Source: Bryopsis sp. KO-2023 (taxonomy: Eukaryota; Chlorophyta; Ulvophyceae; Bryopsidales; Bryopsidaceae). From it: a stretch of 64,000 nucleotides of DNA. The DNA lies in contig BSYQ01000006.1 of NCBI GenBank assembly GCA_030272585.1, positions 1,327,001-1,391,000 on the forward strand. The letters are read 5' to 3'. A program made the position numbers and the translations under genes. The notes under the pieces were generated by a model, which worked only from the letters and a program-made list of their open reading frames with translations, did no database searches and was not told the DNA's origin. Numbering within the stretch: position 1 is the first letter of the stretch; every line of letters starts with the position of its first letter. Below are positions 39,807-50,019 of the stretch, one piece after another.

Positions 39807-41289
39807 TTCGATTGGAGAAAACATAATCCAATGAAAAAGTCGCCAAGTCTAAGGGGATTTGAAAGGGTTGACCTGAAAAGGCAAAAACAAAAAAAAACAA
39901 GAGAGATGCATGGGAAAAAAAAAGGGGAAATACGTTTTTATTAGAATTTGATAAATTGCTCGATAAAACGTGTTAAAACCATCTCTCTCTCTCTATTTTT
40001 TTGTTTATTTTTCTTTTGTTTGGTTTGTTATAAAACCTTCTTTTATGCAGCTTAAATGTCTTGTTTCGATATATTTGTGTTAGTTTTTTTTCTTTTTTTT
40101 ATGGAAAGGGTTTCTATACATGGTCAAGCAATCAAATATTGTCATCGGATCGGGTAGGAGGAAATATTTTTTTTTTCAATTTGGGCTTGTTTTTATACTA
40201 TTTGCCGGAAGTGTTTTTTTCTTTTTCTTTTGTGGATAATAATGAAGTGGTTGAAAATTGGTGGTTGATACAAGCCCATAGTGAGCTTGTGCGCGGATGC
40301 TTTGGTCTTTTTTCTTTGGTTATTTTTCATGGTATTTTATTAATTTCAGTGGCAATGGGACATCGAATGTAATAATTCTGGGACAGGTTGCTGTGAATTC
40401 AATGCCCTTGTCGCATTATCGCTCGGAATTTTTGACTCTTTTTAACTTTTCACTGTGGAAGCCCTTGGAGGTTTATTTGAAAAGGATGGAGATTAAAAAA
40501 AACAAAAAGGGCGCACCCCTCTGAGGTCCATCCTTTCCCAAATAAACTTCGAACGCAGACATGATTTCATTGAACAAAACTCGACATTGGATCTCATTTG
40601 CATTGCAGAATAAATCCCCCAAAACAGACAGATTTTCCAGCAAGGTTTGCAAAGAAAAGAATCAACCTTGCAACTGTATCATTACCTGCACGATGTTGAT
40701 CCACAGTAAACTTTTTCTTTGAAATTTTTGACTTTGATTAGTGATCAACACACAAAAGGAAACGCGACAAATGGGGAAAAACTCTTGAGCCCCTCCATTT
40801 TGTACAGAGATATTCTACAATTTTCCGAGTGCTATCTATCCATATTTCATATTTGTTGCAAATCAACTTTTTTGTTAGATTCTCTTGATCCCAAAACCCA
40901 CCCCTCAAAACGAAACGCATGCAAACTCTAATCCACCGCAAAAAAAAACTAAGGACAAATAAACCTCCCTCTGTTCTTTTCTGGAGTGCAGCGATTGATT
41001 GCAGGTCTATTTCTCACTTGTGCAAGTCCTTTCCGAATTCAAGGCCCTAGATACCACCAAATGCTTGAGTGTCTGTCACCTGGACCTCTCAGTGATCACC
41101 AACCAGCCCGCCCACTCCTTTTGAAGCAAACCATTAGCCCTGATACAGTAGGAAATTTCCCAAGCCCTTTTTCAAGTGGACCCATAATCTGGCCTCCTCA
41201 ATAGATGGAATGGAAGAAAGACCCTCAACTTCTTTTTAAAGTCAATGGATGCTATTTTTCCCCCCATCCACCACTGTCTCCAATTTCCA
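39807..41289. other. T-rich intergenic region, no supported gene
   Basis: Long poly(T) stretches. A plus-strand frame at 40,061-40,372 (Phe-rich) has T-rich codons like the LINE at 58.7 kb, but I see no reverse-transcriptase or endonuclease motif. The 3' end of the ZNRD2-like gene and that of the CXIP4-like gene (opposite strand) both face into this region. Confidence 0.5.
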
Positions 41290-42006
41290 TTATCTCGACT
41301 CATCCGAAGAGTGTGAGGGTTTGCTCCTCTTGTGTCTTTTCGATTTGGAATGCTTTTTGGTGCTCCTCTTTTCCTCCTTTCTTCTCTCACTCCTTTCTGT
41401 ATGGTCACTCTTTTCCCTTTTGCTTGACGATTTTCTGCTCCTCTCCCCACCCCTCCTGCTCTTTTTCTTCTTCTCTCTCCGCCTCTTGCGAGATTTTTTC
41501 CCAGCGTCCGACGAACTCCCATCATCTTCGCTCGAAATCCCACTGGATAACGACGAAACCTCAGAAGCCTCCCGCACCAGTGGCAATCCCACCTCCTCCC
41601 CACCAGGACCTCCCTTCCCTCCACCGTCGCCTCCCTTGTTGAAAAAACTGGACAAGTGATTTTTACACTGCTTGGTCAAGTGCCCCATCCCTCCGCATAT
41701 CTTGCAAGCCCCTCGGTTCGTTCCCCCGATGCTCCCCTGAGCTCGAGCCAACGCGACCAATCCTTCGAAACTAGTCACGGCTGGTTCGTATCCAGCTTCC
41801 TCTATCAATGCTTTCGCTGCTTCTCGACGGGCCTCGCGCCCACGACCACCATGAGTGGGAGCTTTCAGGCTGGCTTCGATCACGGCGTTGGAACCAGCTT
41901 GGGGATCTTGCACGACTCCTATCGTTTTCGTCCACATCGAGTTGGCCTGCAAGGCCACACTCGTGCGCACTCGGTTGTATTGGGCTTTCAGTTTTCCGGT
42001 CGACAT
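41290..42006 (-). CDS. CXIP4-like zinc-knuckle, Arg/Ser/Lys-rich protein
   Basis: Single-exon gene of 238 residues, from ATG 42,004-42,006 to TAA 41,290-41,292. The N-terminal half contains KALIEEAGYEPAVTSFEGL and one CCHC knuckle, CKICGGMGHLTKQC, as in plant CAX-interacting protein 4 and related eukaryotic proteins. A Gly-rich linker and a Ser/acidic patch follow. The C-terminal third is a basic RS/RK/SK-rich tail (KKSRKRRREKKKKSRRGG) typical of splicing-related nuclear proteins. Nuclear RNA binding is inference from the knuckle and tail. It is divergently arranged with the INSIG-like gene. Confidence 0.8.
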   Translation of the reverse strand: MSTGKLKAQYNRVRTSVALQANSMWTKTIGVVQDPQAGSNAVIEASLKAPTHGGRGREARREAAKALIEEAGYEPAVTSFEGLVALARAQGSIGGTNRGACKICGGMGHLTKQCKNHLSSFFNKGGDGGGKGGPGGEEVGLPLVREASEVSSLSSGISSEDDGSSSDAGKKSRKRRREKKKKSRRGGERSRKSSSKREKSDHTERSERRKEEKRSTKKHSKSKRHKRSKPSHSSDESR

Positions 42007-42240
42007 CGTGTCGGGTGTTTTTCGAAAGACGCCCCCAAAGGAACCTTCAGAAGTTTTATCAGTGCGCGTGTACGGAAGCAGAATTGACCAGCGCGACTGT
42101 CGTACAAAAATAAGACGAATTTTCCGCCATCCCGTTTGTTCTGCGCTCTGGGATGTGCAGCGTTTCTTACGCGGGGAGGGGCGTCCTTGCCGCCCACCGA
42201 TTCGTGCGTATATCAGACGCGCTCTCTCGACCAGAAAGCA
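42007..42240. promoter_or_regulatory. Shared divergent promoter, CXIP4-like / INSIG-like
   Basis: 234 bp separates the two start codons. The region is GC-rich with no obvious TATA box near either start. Confidence 0.5.
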
Positions 42241-43493
42241 ATGGACGAAACCTCAGTTCTGGGTGGCTTTGTCGATCCGATAAAGCCGTTCTCGCCAAAG
42301 AAGGTCCGCGCGGAAAACGATCTGGCGCGCGTCTGCACGTTCTTTTTCTTTTCGTTTTGATCCGGCACAGTGATTGTGAACGGTATCGAAAGAATGGTGT
42401 GTTCGAGTAGGTTCTCCGTTTTGAAAAGCAATCCCTCTTGGTTGTCGTCTCAGAAACGCGTGCGCTGATTGCGAAACAAACTGCACTGTCGTTCGCTTCT
42501 GGAGCGTTGCTCGGCCCTGTTTGCGATGGTTTCCACTCCTCGCACGACGTGTTGCATTACAAGGACCCGGTATTGATTCAGCTTGATTGGGTGAGCCTGA
42601 CGTCCATAATCGTCATTCCCCGACGAATCAACGCATCTCGATTCAACGCTCATCCAAACCAAAAGATTCAAACCCAAAACAGTCATATGTAAATAGCTCA
42701 CTTGCTGTGACACTGGCTCTTTCAGCTTTGATGTCAGCCATAGGGGAAAACAAATACAAGACAATCATGATAGGATGGCTCCACTGCAGATAGGTTATTC
42801 ATTGGAGACATGCTGGTGGGTTCCTGTTTTGTTTGGAGTTGCCGGTGTGATATTGGGTGTGTCGCACCCCCTCCTGGATGAATGGAGAGCAGGGAAACCC
42901 AACCAGCAATTTGCTCGGCCCTCAGGTAACTAACCAGCTTTTGGCTTCCCATTCCTGTCAGAACCATCCTTGCATTCAGAATGAACGTCAGTCACCTCTC
43001 TTGAGTTGGACCTCTTTTTCACTTTGTTGCAACAGAGCTATTATCATAATAGCACCGATGTTGAAGGAGGAATGAATGTTCTTTGGATGCAGGTGGCTAT
43101 GATCCGAATTGGGCTCTGGTGCTGACATGCATTGGGCTTTTCTGTCTGCAATACTACTTGAGCGGTGCTCTGGAATCACCCCTAGCCTCTCAAACCGTGT
43201 TAGGGGTCCATTCATTGGACCTTGTCCTTTTTGTATATGCCGTGCACCACTTCCTGGTTTTTGATTGCACGATTCAAGGCTTATTCATGGCATCAGCCAC
43301 AGCGGTGTGCGGCCCCCTGATCGAAATTATGCTCATAAATCAATTTGATTTGTATGAGTACTCGAATCCTGATTTCCTGGGAATTCCCAGCTGGATTCCT
43401 TGGGTGTATTTCTGTGGGGCTCCTGCTGTGGGGAATCTGGGGCGAAAATTCTGGACTGATCAGTTGAAAGAATGTTCTGGGAAAACATTTTGA
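42241..43493 (+). CDS. INSIG-like ER membrane protein
   Basis: Exons 42,241-42,262, 42,454-42,590, 42,790-42,925 and 43,093-43,493 join with consistent phases into 231 residues. Similarity to INSIG (the sterol-responsive ER anchor of SREBP-SCAP and HMG-CoA reductase) covers helix 1 (LSFASGALLGPVCDGFHS), CWWVPVLFGVAGVILGVSHP (INSIG: [20 protein letters not shown]) and the C-terminal signature YEYSNPDFLGIPSWIP ... AVGNLGRKF (INSIG: YQYTSPDFLYVRSWLP...TMGNIGRQL). About six hydrophobic segments are visible. The 22-nt first exon (MDETSVL) is the least certain; it was chosen because it is the nearest ATG with a phase-matched donor. Whether it senses sterols here is unknown. Confidence 0.8.
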
Positions 43494-44530
43494 GATTTGA
43501 TAGCAATCGTATGCAGAAAAGGTATCAGATTTCATCCAATAGGGAGCAGTCGATCATGTCCAATAATAGCAACAACTGCTGGAATGGCGGAGGGAAATCT
43601 AGGGCTGGACATGGTTGGGATGATGAAAAAATATGTGAGCGCCTTTGGAGTGTGGAAACCATACAGAGCTTTTTAGAAAAGAATGGGGAGATGTCTAGAA
43701 CAATGCGTTCGATATGGGTAAGGTGTTGGCCATAGCCCCACACCCAATATTATTCTATTCAAGATTCTCCTCCGCCCAGCTGTCCTTAGGAACTGACTTT
43801 GCCTAAACAATAACACCTTCTCCTCTCCATTTCTCTGGACTCTGCAAGACTTCGCTTGAAATTGAACAATGAAAGCGAAACATATTATTTATACATTTGA
43901 GTTGGCATCGAAATATCAGTATCCCGAGCACTAAGTATACATGTATATGGAAGTGCTTTTTTGCACTTTTTCTTGCTGCCCAATTAGTTCCTGCATGATG
44001 CAGATCTTTAAAGGTGGCTGCCATATTGGGACAAGAACACAGCCAATATTTATGACCCTTTGATGTGCAATTTAGGGTTGGGGTCTGGTTCCAAAGCTTT
44101 TCTTGGGAGCAACCCAAAATTGATCGAAGAGTTCTGGCTCGTTCGAAATCATGTTCTCCGAGTGCCATGTTCACCTGATTCGTAACAAGAACACTGAACA
44201 CTCGTTTATTGCAGTTGGTTGAAATTCTCTTGCCATTTTTTCTTCCGCGTTTTGGTAAAAACAGGTGCTTGAGGTTGAGGTGACGTACACTCTCTTTCGA
44301 GAGTTACAGGAGCTTCACACGAACGAACTGGCCCACTAGGAGATTTCTGGAGGCCAAGTACCGGGATCTCCTGGTACTGGCGTTTATGCCGTGGAAAGTG
44401 AGAAACATTTGCCTCGTCCAGGAAGTCGAAAGAACTACCCAGCCGAAGAGGCCGGAAACGAAAGTCGAAACCAGCAGCGGCTTCCACGGTCGTGTGTTTT
44501 TCTTTTAATATCCATTAAGGGTTGCTGGTT
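43494..44530. other. End of the unique centre; possible unassigned exons
   Basis: No gene is firmly supported. On the minus strand 44,206-44,487 is open without an ATG start (FDFRFRPLRLGSSFDFLDEA...) and 43,803-44,201 contains EHDFERARTLRSILG. They could be exons of one gene, but I could not connect them. The inner palindrome boundary is at 44,531. Confidence 0.4.
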
Positions 44531-45093
44531 GCTACGGCCTGGTTCGACTCCAGGTAGCCTTTTAACGCAAACACCGCCGGCGAGCCTATCGACGGTTCGA
44601 ACAGACGAACCGTCGATGGCGGCGTTTAACGCCCACGAAAAAAAGACCTTGCAGAAACGAAAATGCGGAGGAGGAGAAACATTTGATGTGACGGATTGGG
44701 GAAGTGGATTATCCCGCTAATCACAACTCGATCAAAACTTCAAAGTTCCACGAAAACACGGAAAACACAAGGAGGAAATACATTTATTCTAACTTACCGA
44801 GCGAACTTTTCCACTAAAACATCTTTCCGGTTACACGAATCCGACGTCCCGCGCCTAGTGCCGGGATTAGCGCCCACCAAGTCCTTCGGGGGAGGTGTCG
44901 GTCCCGTGTGCCCTTCTCGTCTTCGGGCGAGAGGAATTCCCGTCGAGAGAGGCTTTGAGCGAGCCTCTTGGCTCGTGCGCGGGGGTGCGACCCGAGCGCG
45001 TTGTCGTGAGGGAGCGGGTAATCTCGGCGGGGGTTGGTTAGATCAAGTTTTTTTTCCCGCTTCCACTAGGGGTTTTTCTCTTTAAAAGAAAAA

Positions 45094-45142
45094 GGCGATT
45101 CGTCGATGGGACGATCTTAGAGGTTCGAACCCCCTAGTCGCC
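45094..45142 (+). ncRNA. Mini tRNA-like structure (right copy)
   Basis: Ends GGCGATT/AGTCGCC pair over 7 bp. Inside are a CGTC-GATGG-GACG hairpin and a T-arm-like hairpin with loop TTCGAAC and B-box GGTTCGAACCC. There is no anticodon arm; total 49 nt. TTTTTT follows at about +5. An A-box-like GTTGGTTAGATC lies about 60 nt upstream, at about 45,033. A classical tRNA is excluded by the missing arm. Confidence 0.35.
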
Positions 45143-45858
45143 ATAATTTTTTCTTGGTCCTTCTTTGGACCCTTTTTAACCTTTTTCAAACTTAACTCTA
45201 AAAAGAAGTTGGTTAATAGACCTTTTTCTTGGACTTGTTTTGTAGTTACGTGACCTTTTTTAGCTCGAGTATTAAACGGTTTAACACTTGTACCTTCGGT
45301 TGTATACAAATTGGGCATTTTTTTTATCGGAACTTCGATCACTTTTTTTCTAAAAATTCATATTGAATATCAATCTGAATTGTGTGTAAAAATTTGAGGC
45401 AAAAGTAATCCAAGAAAAAATGAAATTGATGTACAATAATAGTGAGCTGAGGGTGGGCGAAAAAAAAAATTAAATCCTCGACCGGGTGAGTCACCCTTGT
45501 ATGTCCAACTCTGGTCTGTAAAAAATATTTTTTTCTGGACCGTAGCATCTGTTGGTCAATCCCAATCACTACGCGTAGGCTCCCTTAATTTGAGTGTGAC
45601 AGTCACATCCTATCCTCTGGATCCCTGACAGGATGTAATATTAATGTCGACTCAATATCAATGTCGTGAAAGATAACTGCAATCTGAAGGACTCGTGGTG
45701 GGCTTGTGGCAAATGTTGGGCTTCCACCCGCCACGCGCTCGTCGTTGTGCTCATGTACAAAATGGGTGGCGGAGAATGGAACGGGCAGCGGGATAACAAA
45801 CGAGGCTTTTCCCTGGATACTACTCAGGCGAGAAGCAGGGAGGACAGTGAAACCGAAG

Positions 45859-48268
45859 ATGGATCGTTTCGAGCAAGTTGTGAAGGGAGATGACAGTGTG
45901 GTGATCTCGGGGGTCGGCAAGGCGGCGGAGGCCAAGGTCGCCGTTATCGGGGATGGCTGCTTCGCGCAGGGCTTGTGCAACATCGTGGAGCAGAGCTTTG
46001 CGTATGAGCGCTTCGAGGTGGCCATGGGGAGCATCAAAGTCAGCAAGGTGGGGGATATACGAAAACGCCGCCAGATATATATGCCTGGATCTGCGATGTA
46101 CTTTTGTTGCCACCTACTAAGATCTGACATCTGGGGCAGGGGGAGCGCAAATTTGTTCCAGGCCTGGAGCACATCCCCATTGCACCAGTCGCTGAAGCGC
46201 TGGAAGGTGCAACCCTGGTGGTGTTGGCGATCCCTGCTGCATCCCACTTCGCGTTCGTCCAGACCAACCACAAACTTCTGCACAACAAAGTGATCGTGGA
46301 TGTGAGCAACCCCAGTCCAGATGAAGTGGCCAGAATAACTCAGGTGGGGATCTGCAATGTGTCGATGACGTTGACTGTGCAGAACTGACGAAGCCCTGTG
46401 AATGAATGCACCACTATTTGCTGTAATGCACATTCTGTATTTGCATTGTGGTTGATGCAGGGTCATGATTTCCAAAAGGATGGATTTGCTGGGAAACTTT
46501 CCATCAGTAGTGTTGCAGAGAGGCTTCAGGAGCTGCTTGAAGGAATGAACACTCATGTTGTAAAGGCATTCAACAATATTTCTGCATACAGAAGTAAGAC
46601 CATCAGCAGTTTCTGACACACAAGTCAGTGTTGTAATCCAGGAATTAGGTCATAAAGAAAGAAAGTAAAAAAAGTTACATAGTGTCGATAATTTGGATAG
46701 ATCGGATGTTGAATAGCTGATGTTGTACTGTCAGTGCTGGAGACAGAGACAGTTCCATCGGCACCATTTTTCACGACAGCTGCAGCAGACAATGCACAGG
46801 CTTTACAGGATGTGGAGGTGTTTGCCAAGGCTATTGGCATCCATGTCATGAGGTCCTTCCCATTGGCACATGCCAATAAGCTTGAGAAATATCAGTTCTC
46901 TCTGTTCCCCACCTGGATTCTTCCCACTCTCTTCATGTTTGCCCTGTTCGGTCCTCTGCTCGTTTTCGCCCTCATTCGATACAATGTCAAGAAAGGATAC
47001 AAATGGGATAATCTGCCATTGCAGGTGAGTCATGACTCAAATACTCATTTCCTTCATTTTAGGACTGTCAGAGTGATTTTGCAAAAAAAAATTCGCAATG
47101 CAGAACTTGGACGTCTCATCATAGAGCTACAATCTAATGACACCCCTCAATATCAGCATTCCGTGTTTTTTTTAGTTTTTTGACTTAAATATTTTCACTT
47201 TTCAAAGTCTGTATGGTTGTCAGGGAGGAAACTTTGTATGTTAAGAAAACAATCAAATGGTGCATAGCAGAGATGGTGTTCTTGACAGGTTACCAACAAG
47301 GCGATGTGCTGGCTGGGATTATGGGGACTGGCCCTCACCTTTTTGCCTGGGGCTCTTGTGGGAGTCATTCAATGTATGAGAAGAACCAAAGATGTGAAAT
47401 TGCCACGCTTTCTGAAAGCTTGGCTCGATGGACGCAAACCTCTAGGGTTGCTCAGGTAAGGAAAAAAAGTCTCCATAGTCGAAGTTTTTTCGAATGTGGA
47501 ACATCCTGATATAGCACTTGAAAGGCTGTCCTTTGCATTACGAAACAAAAATACAGAGGGGCAGTTGAGTATTTTTTTCTTTCTCAGCCAAATTCCAGTC
47601 TGACGCATTTTATGTTTGTTGTAGTGCCTTTTGCATCCTGATTCATGTGCTCATGTCAATGGTCATTCTGTCGAAAGTCTACTACAAGAAGTTTTATGAT
47701 CCGGAAACCTTGAAGATGAACTGGAGAGGAGAAGTTGCAATGCTGTTCGGTGAGCGACAATTGTATCCTGATTGTAATGAATTCAATCTTATCTTCAACT
47801 GTACTTTGATTGGCTCTCAATTCAGTGGAAGGAATTTGCTTAGATAAAGCCTAAAAATTCCAACATGGCATTGCTACAAGGAGTCCTCAATATGTTTTGG
47901 TGTTTTGGACAGGTATTCTTGGAGCTTCCCTCTTGGTGGCAACATCCATCGGCTCACTTCCATCCGTTTCACGCGAGTTCAAGTTCCGCGAATGGCGCTT
48001 TGTGTTCAGCTCATTGCCTTGGTTGTCCCTTGGGCTGGGATTGGCTCATGTGCTGGTCATTGGGATTCCTAAGAATGGATGGACAGATCATTCCAAGTGG
48101 CCGGGCGACCTGCCTTCCATCACCATTCTGTCGTCAGTTCTCCCAATGACCGCCATTTTCATGAAATTGGTCCACATCTCTGTTTCAACACTCATGAAAC
48201 ATGCTGGAGCATCTTGGAAAGCTGGGGACATCGCCGTTTACACGTTTCATACCGACCTCCTCTTCTAA
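45859..48268 (+). CDS. STEAP-like metalloreductase, right copy
   Basis: Exons 45,859-46,047; 46,140-46,343; 46,461-46,593; 46,735-47,024; 47,289-47,455; 47,625-47,749; 47,913-48,268 give 487 residues. Domain order is as in the left copy: NADPH-binding Rossmann domain (VAVIGDGCFAQG, VIVDVSNPSPDEVA, VVKAFNNISAY), then six membrane helices with LTFLPGALVGVIQ, the haem-ligand candidates in CILIHVLMSM and LGLAHVLVIG, and SIGSLPSVSREFKFREW. Exon lengths and splice phases equal those of the left copy except for one added codon near the C-terminus (DLLF versus DLY). The intron before exon 5 contains a frame that looks open. The STEAP alignment (LPLQ-VTNKAMCWLG) shows it is intronic. Confidence 0.88.
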
Positions 48269-48531
48269 AACCTGACAGTATTCAGCTGGTATCCTGCATG
48301 TGTTTCGTTTCATAGTCGTCTGATGTTTTTTTGCCTCGACATGCTATGCCATGGTAGGACTCCTACGGAGCGAGGTTTCTTTTCTTCAGTTTCACAATTC
48401 TGGTGCGTCTAAGCCAGGGGCGTGTCGATTTGCTGTCGACGAGCACCATAGTATCATTTCGCATGTTCATCGGGTTGGGTTTTCATGCTCTGGCCTCTTA
48501 CTGTAAGAGGTCAAAATTACTTATACTTTTC

Positions 48532-48560
48532 CACTACGAGAACAGCCTGCCTATACGATA
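48532..48560 (+). repeat. CACTA left terminal inverted repeat
   Basis: CACTACGAGAACAGCCTG followed by CCTATACGATA. It pairs with 58,675-58,703 with a single C/G mismatch. Confidence 0.92.
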
Positions 48561-48716
48561 TAAAATATTCTATCGTACGATATAATTTCCAGATTTTAGC
48601 TGATTTTGTATCGTACGATAAGAAGAACCTGCAGCGGTTATATGGTACGATATGAAGCACGAGAACAGCCCGGTGGTGCGACACAAATATCCTATCGTAC
48701 GATACAAATCCCTTTG

Positions 48717-49060
48717 TTACAGTTGGTTATTCCAACCTGTCAGATCCAATCAATATACTTCCATTCATCCACAGATGGATTCCATGCTTGCTTTTAACAA
48801 TCAGCTATTCCAGTTTGTCAGACCAATCCAATGTACCTTCACTTCTTTAAGGATGGTCTCATAAGGTTACCTTCTTCTGACTCAACTTCTCCACTGCAGC
48901 TTTGCAGTTCCTTTCTTCTCCATTCTGCTGGCACTGGCTGCTGCCTCCCTTCTTGCCTCCTTCTCCTGATCTCCACTCCTACACTCCACTCAAGTTACTG
49001 GCCACTCACTCGAATAAGACACTCTTTCCTTAACTTAGTAAACTTCACTCCAGTTCTCTC
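48717..49060 (-). repeat. DIRS split direct repeat B2 (344 bp)
   Basis: Starts TTACAGTTGGTTATTCC and ends CCAGTTCTCTC; same as 49,238-49,581. Confidence 0.93.
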
Positions 49061-49078
49061 AGGGAGGGATAGGGTCGG

Positions 49079-49237
49079 GAAAACAAAAAAGGAAAACAAG
49101 AATTACCTTGCTTGTTTTTCTTGCTGCTTAAATCGTTACTCTGAATAGTCATGAGTAACCGCAGCTATTTCAGGCTCTTGTTCGCTTTACATGAACCCCT
49201 GTAACAGGCTTTACTTAATTCTCAAGTAAAGCTTTCA
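49079..49237 (-). repeat. DIRS split direct repeat A2 (159 bp)
   Basis: Starts GAAAACAAAAAAGG and ends AAGCTTTCA; same as 55,187-55,345. The last 98 bp also occur alone at 63,237-63,334. Confidence 0.93.
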
Positions 49238-49581
49238 TTACAGTTGGTTATTCCAACCTGTCAGATCCAATCAATATACTTCCATTCATCCACAGATGGA
49301 TTCCATGCTTGCTTTTAACAATCAGCTATTCCAGTTTGTCAGACCAATCCAATGTACCTTCACTTCTTTAAGGATGGTCTCATAAGGTTACCTTCTTCTG
49401 ACTCAACTTCTCCACTGCAGCTTTGCAGTTCCTTTCTTCTCCATTCTGCTGGCACTGGCTGCTGCCTCCCTTCTTGCCTCCTTCTCCTGATCTCCACTCC
49501 TACACTCCACTCAAGTTACTGGCCACTCACTCGAATAAGACACTCTTTCCTTAACTTAGTAAACTTCACTCCAGTTCTCTC
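49238..49581 (-). repeat. DIRS split direct repeat B1 (344 bp)
   Basis: Abuts A2 directly, as required for the B1-A2-B2 cluster. Confidence 0.93.
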
Positions 49582-50019
49582 CATGACAGAAGAGATTTGG
49601 TGCCCAGACCTTTGGAGTTTTTGTGGTTTAAAAGAAGAAGGAGAAGAATGGACTTCGAGAAGGACAATTGAGTAGTGGAGATGAAAGGGAGAAGGAAACA
49701 GGGTGGCTAAAGAAAGACATCCAGCCAGAAAAAACACAGTCGATTGCAGACAGGCAATTGTTTGTTTGAAACCAAACACCATGGTTACAATCCAGGAAAA
49801 GAAATCAATCGGAATCCAGAACACCCCCAATTTCCATCCTCAACATCGAATCGAAAATTCCGTCACAGACAGCAGCCTGTCCCATTTGCATGCACCATTT
49901 CTCTACTTTCTGGATTTGGATCCGGATTTGTGCCCTGCAAGGAAAATGGCACATTCAGAAAAAACAACTTCGCAACACAGGAAGCATGGAAATAAATTTC
50001 TATCCCGAAAAAACGACGC

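Larger units (their letters stand above)
44531..48515 (+). repeat. Right-arm segment a of the inverted duplication
   Basis: Reverse-complement match to 20,795-25,153 without the solo LTR. It ends at the insertion site of the CACTA element. On the right side of that insertion the match resumes at 59,856. Confidence 0.93.

Noticed and set aside
40061..40372. Phe-rich open frame with T-rich codons, considered as a LINE remnant.
   Set aside because: No reverse-transcriptase or endonuclease motif, no target-site duplication and no tail were found.
45603..46619. 338-residue open frame antisense to STEAP exons 1-3 (also a 279-residue one at 22,989-23,828).
   Set aside because: It is the mirror of well-supported exons, runs through their introns without a recognisable domain, and is kept in both arms only because the arms are homologous.
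47210..47288. Open frame before STEAP exon 5 that suggested an extra exon or a 13-19-nt micro-intron.
   Set aside because: The STEAP family alignment runs directly from LPLQ to VTNKAM with a normal 264-nt intron (47,025-47,288). The upstream frame is intronic.
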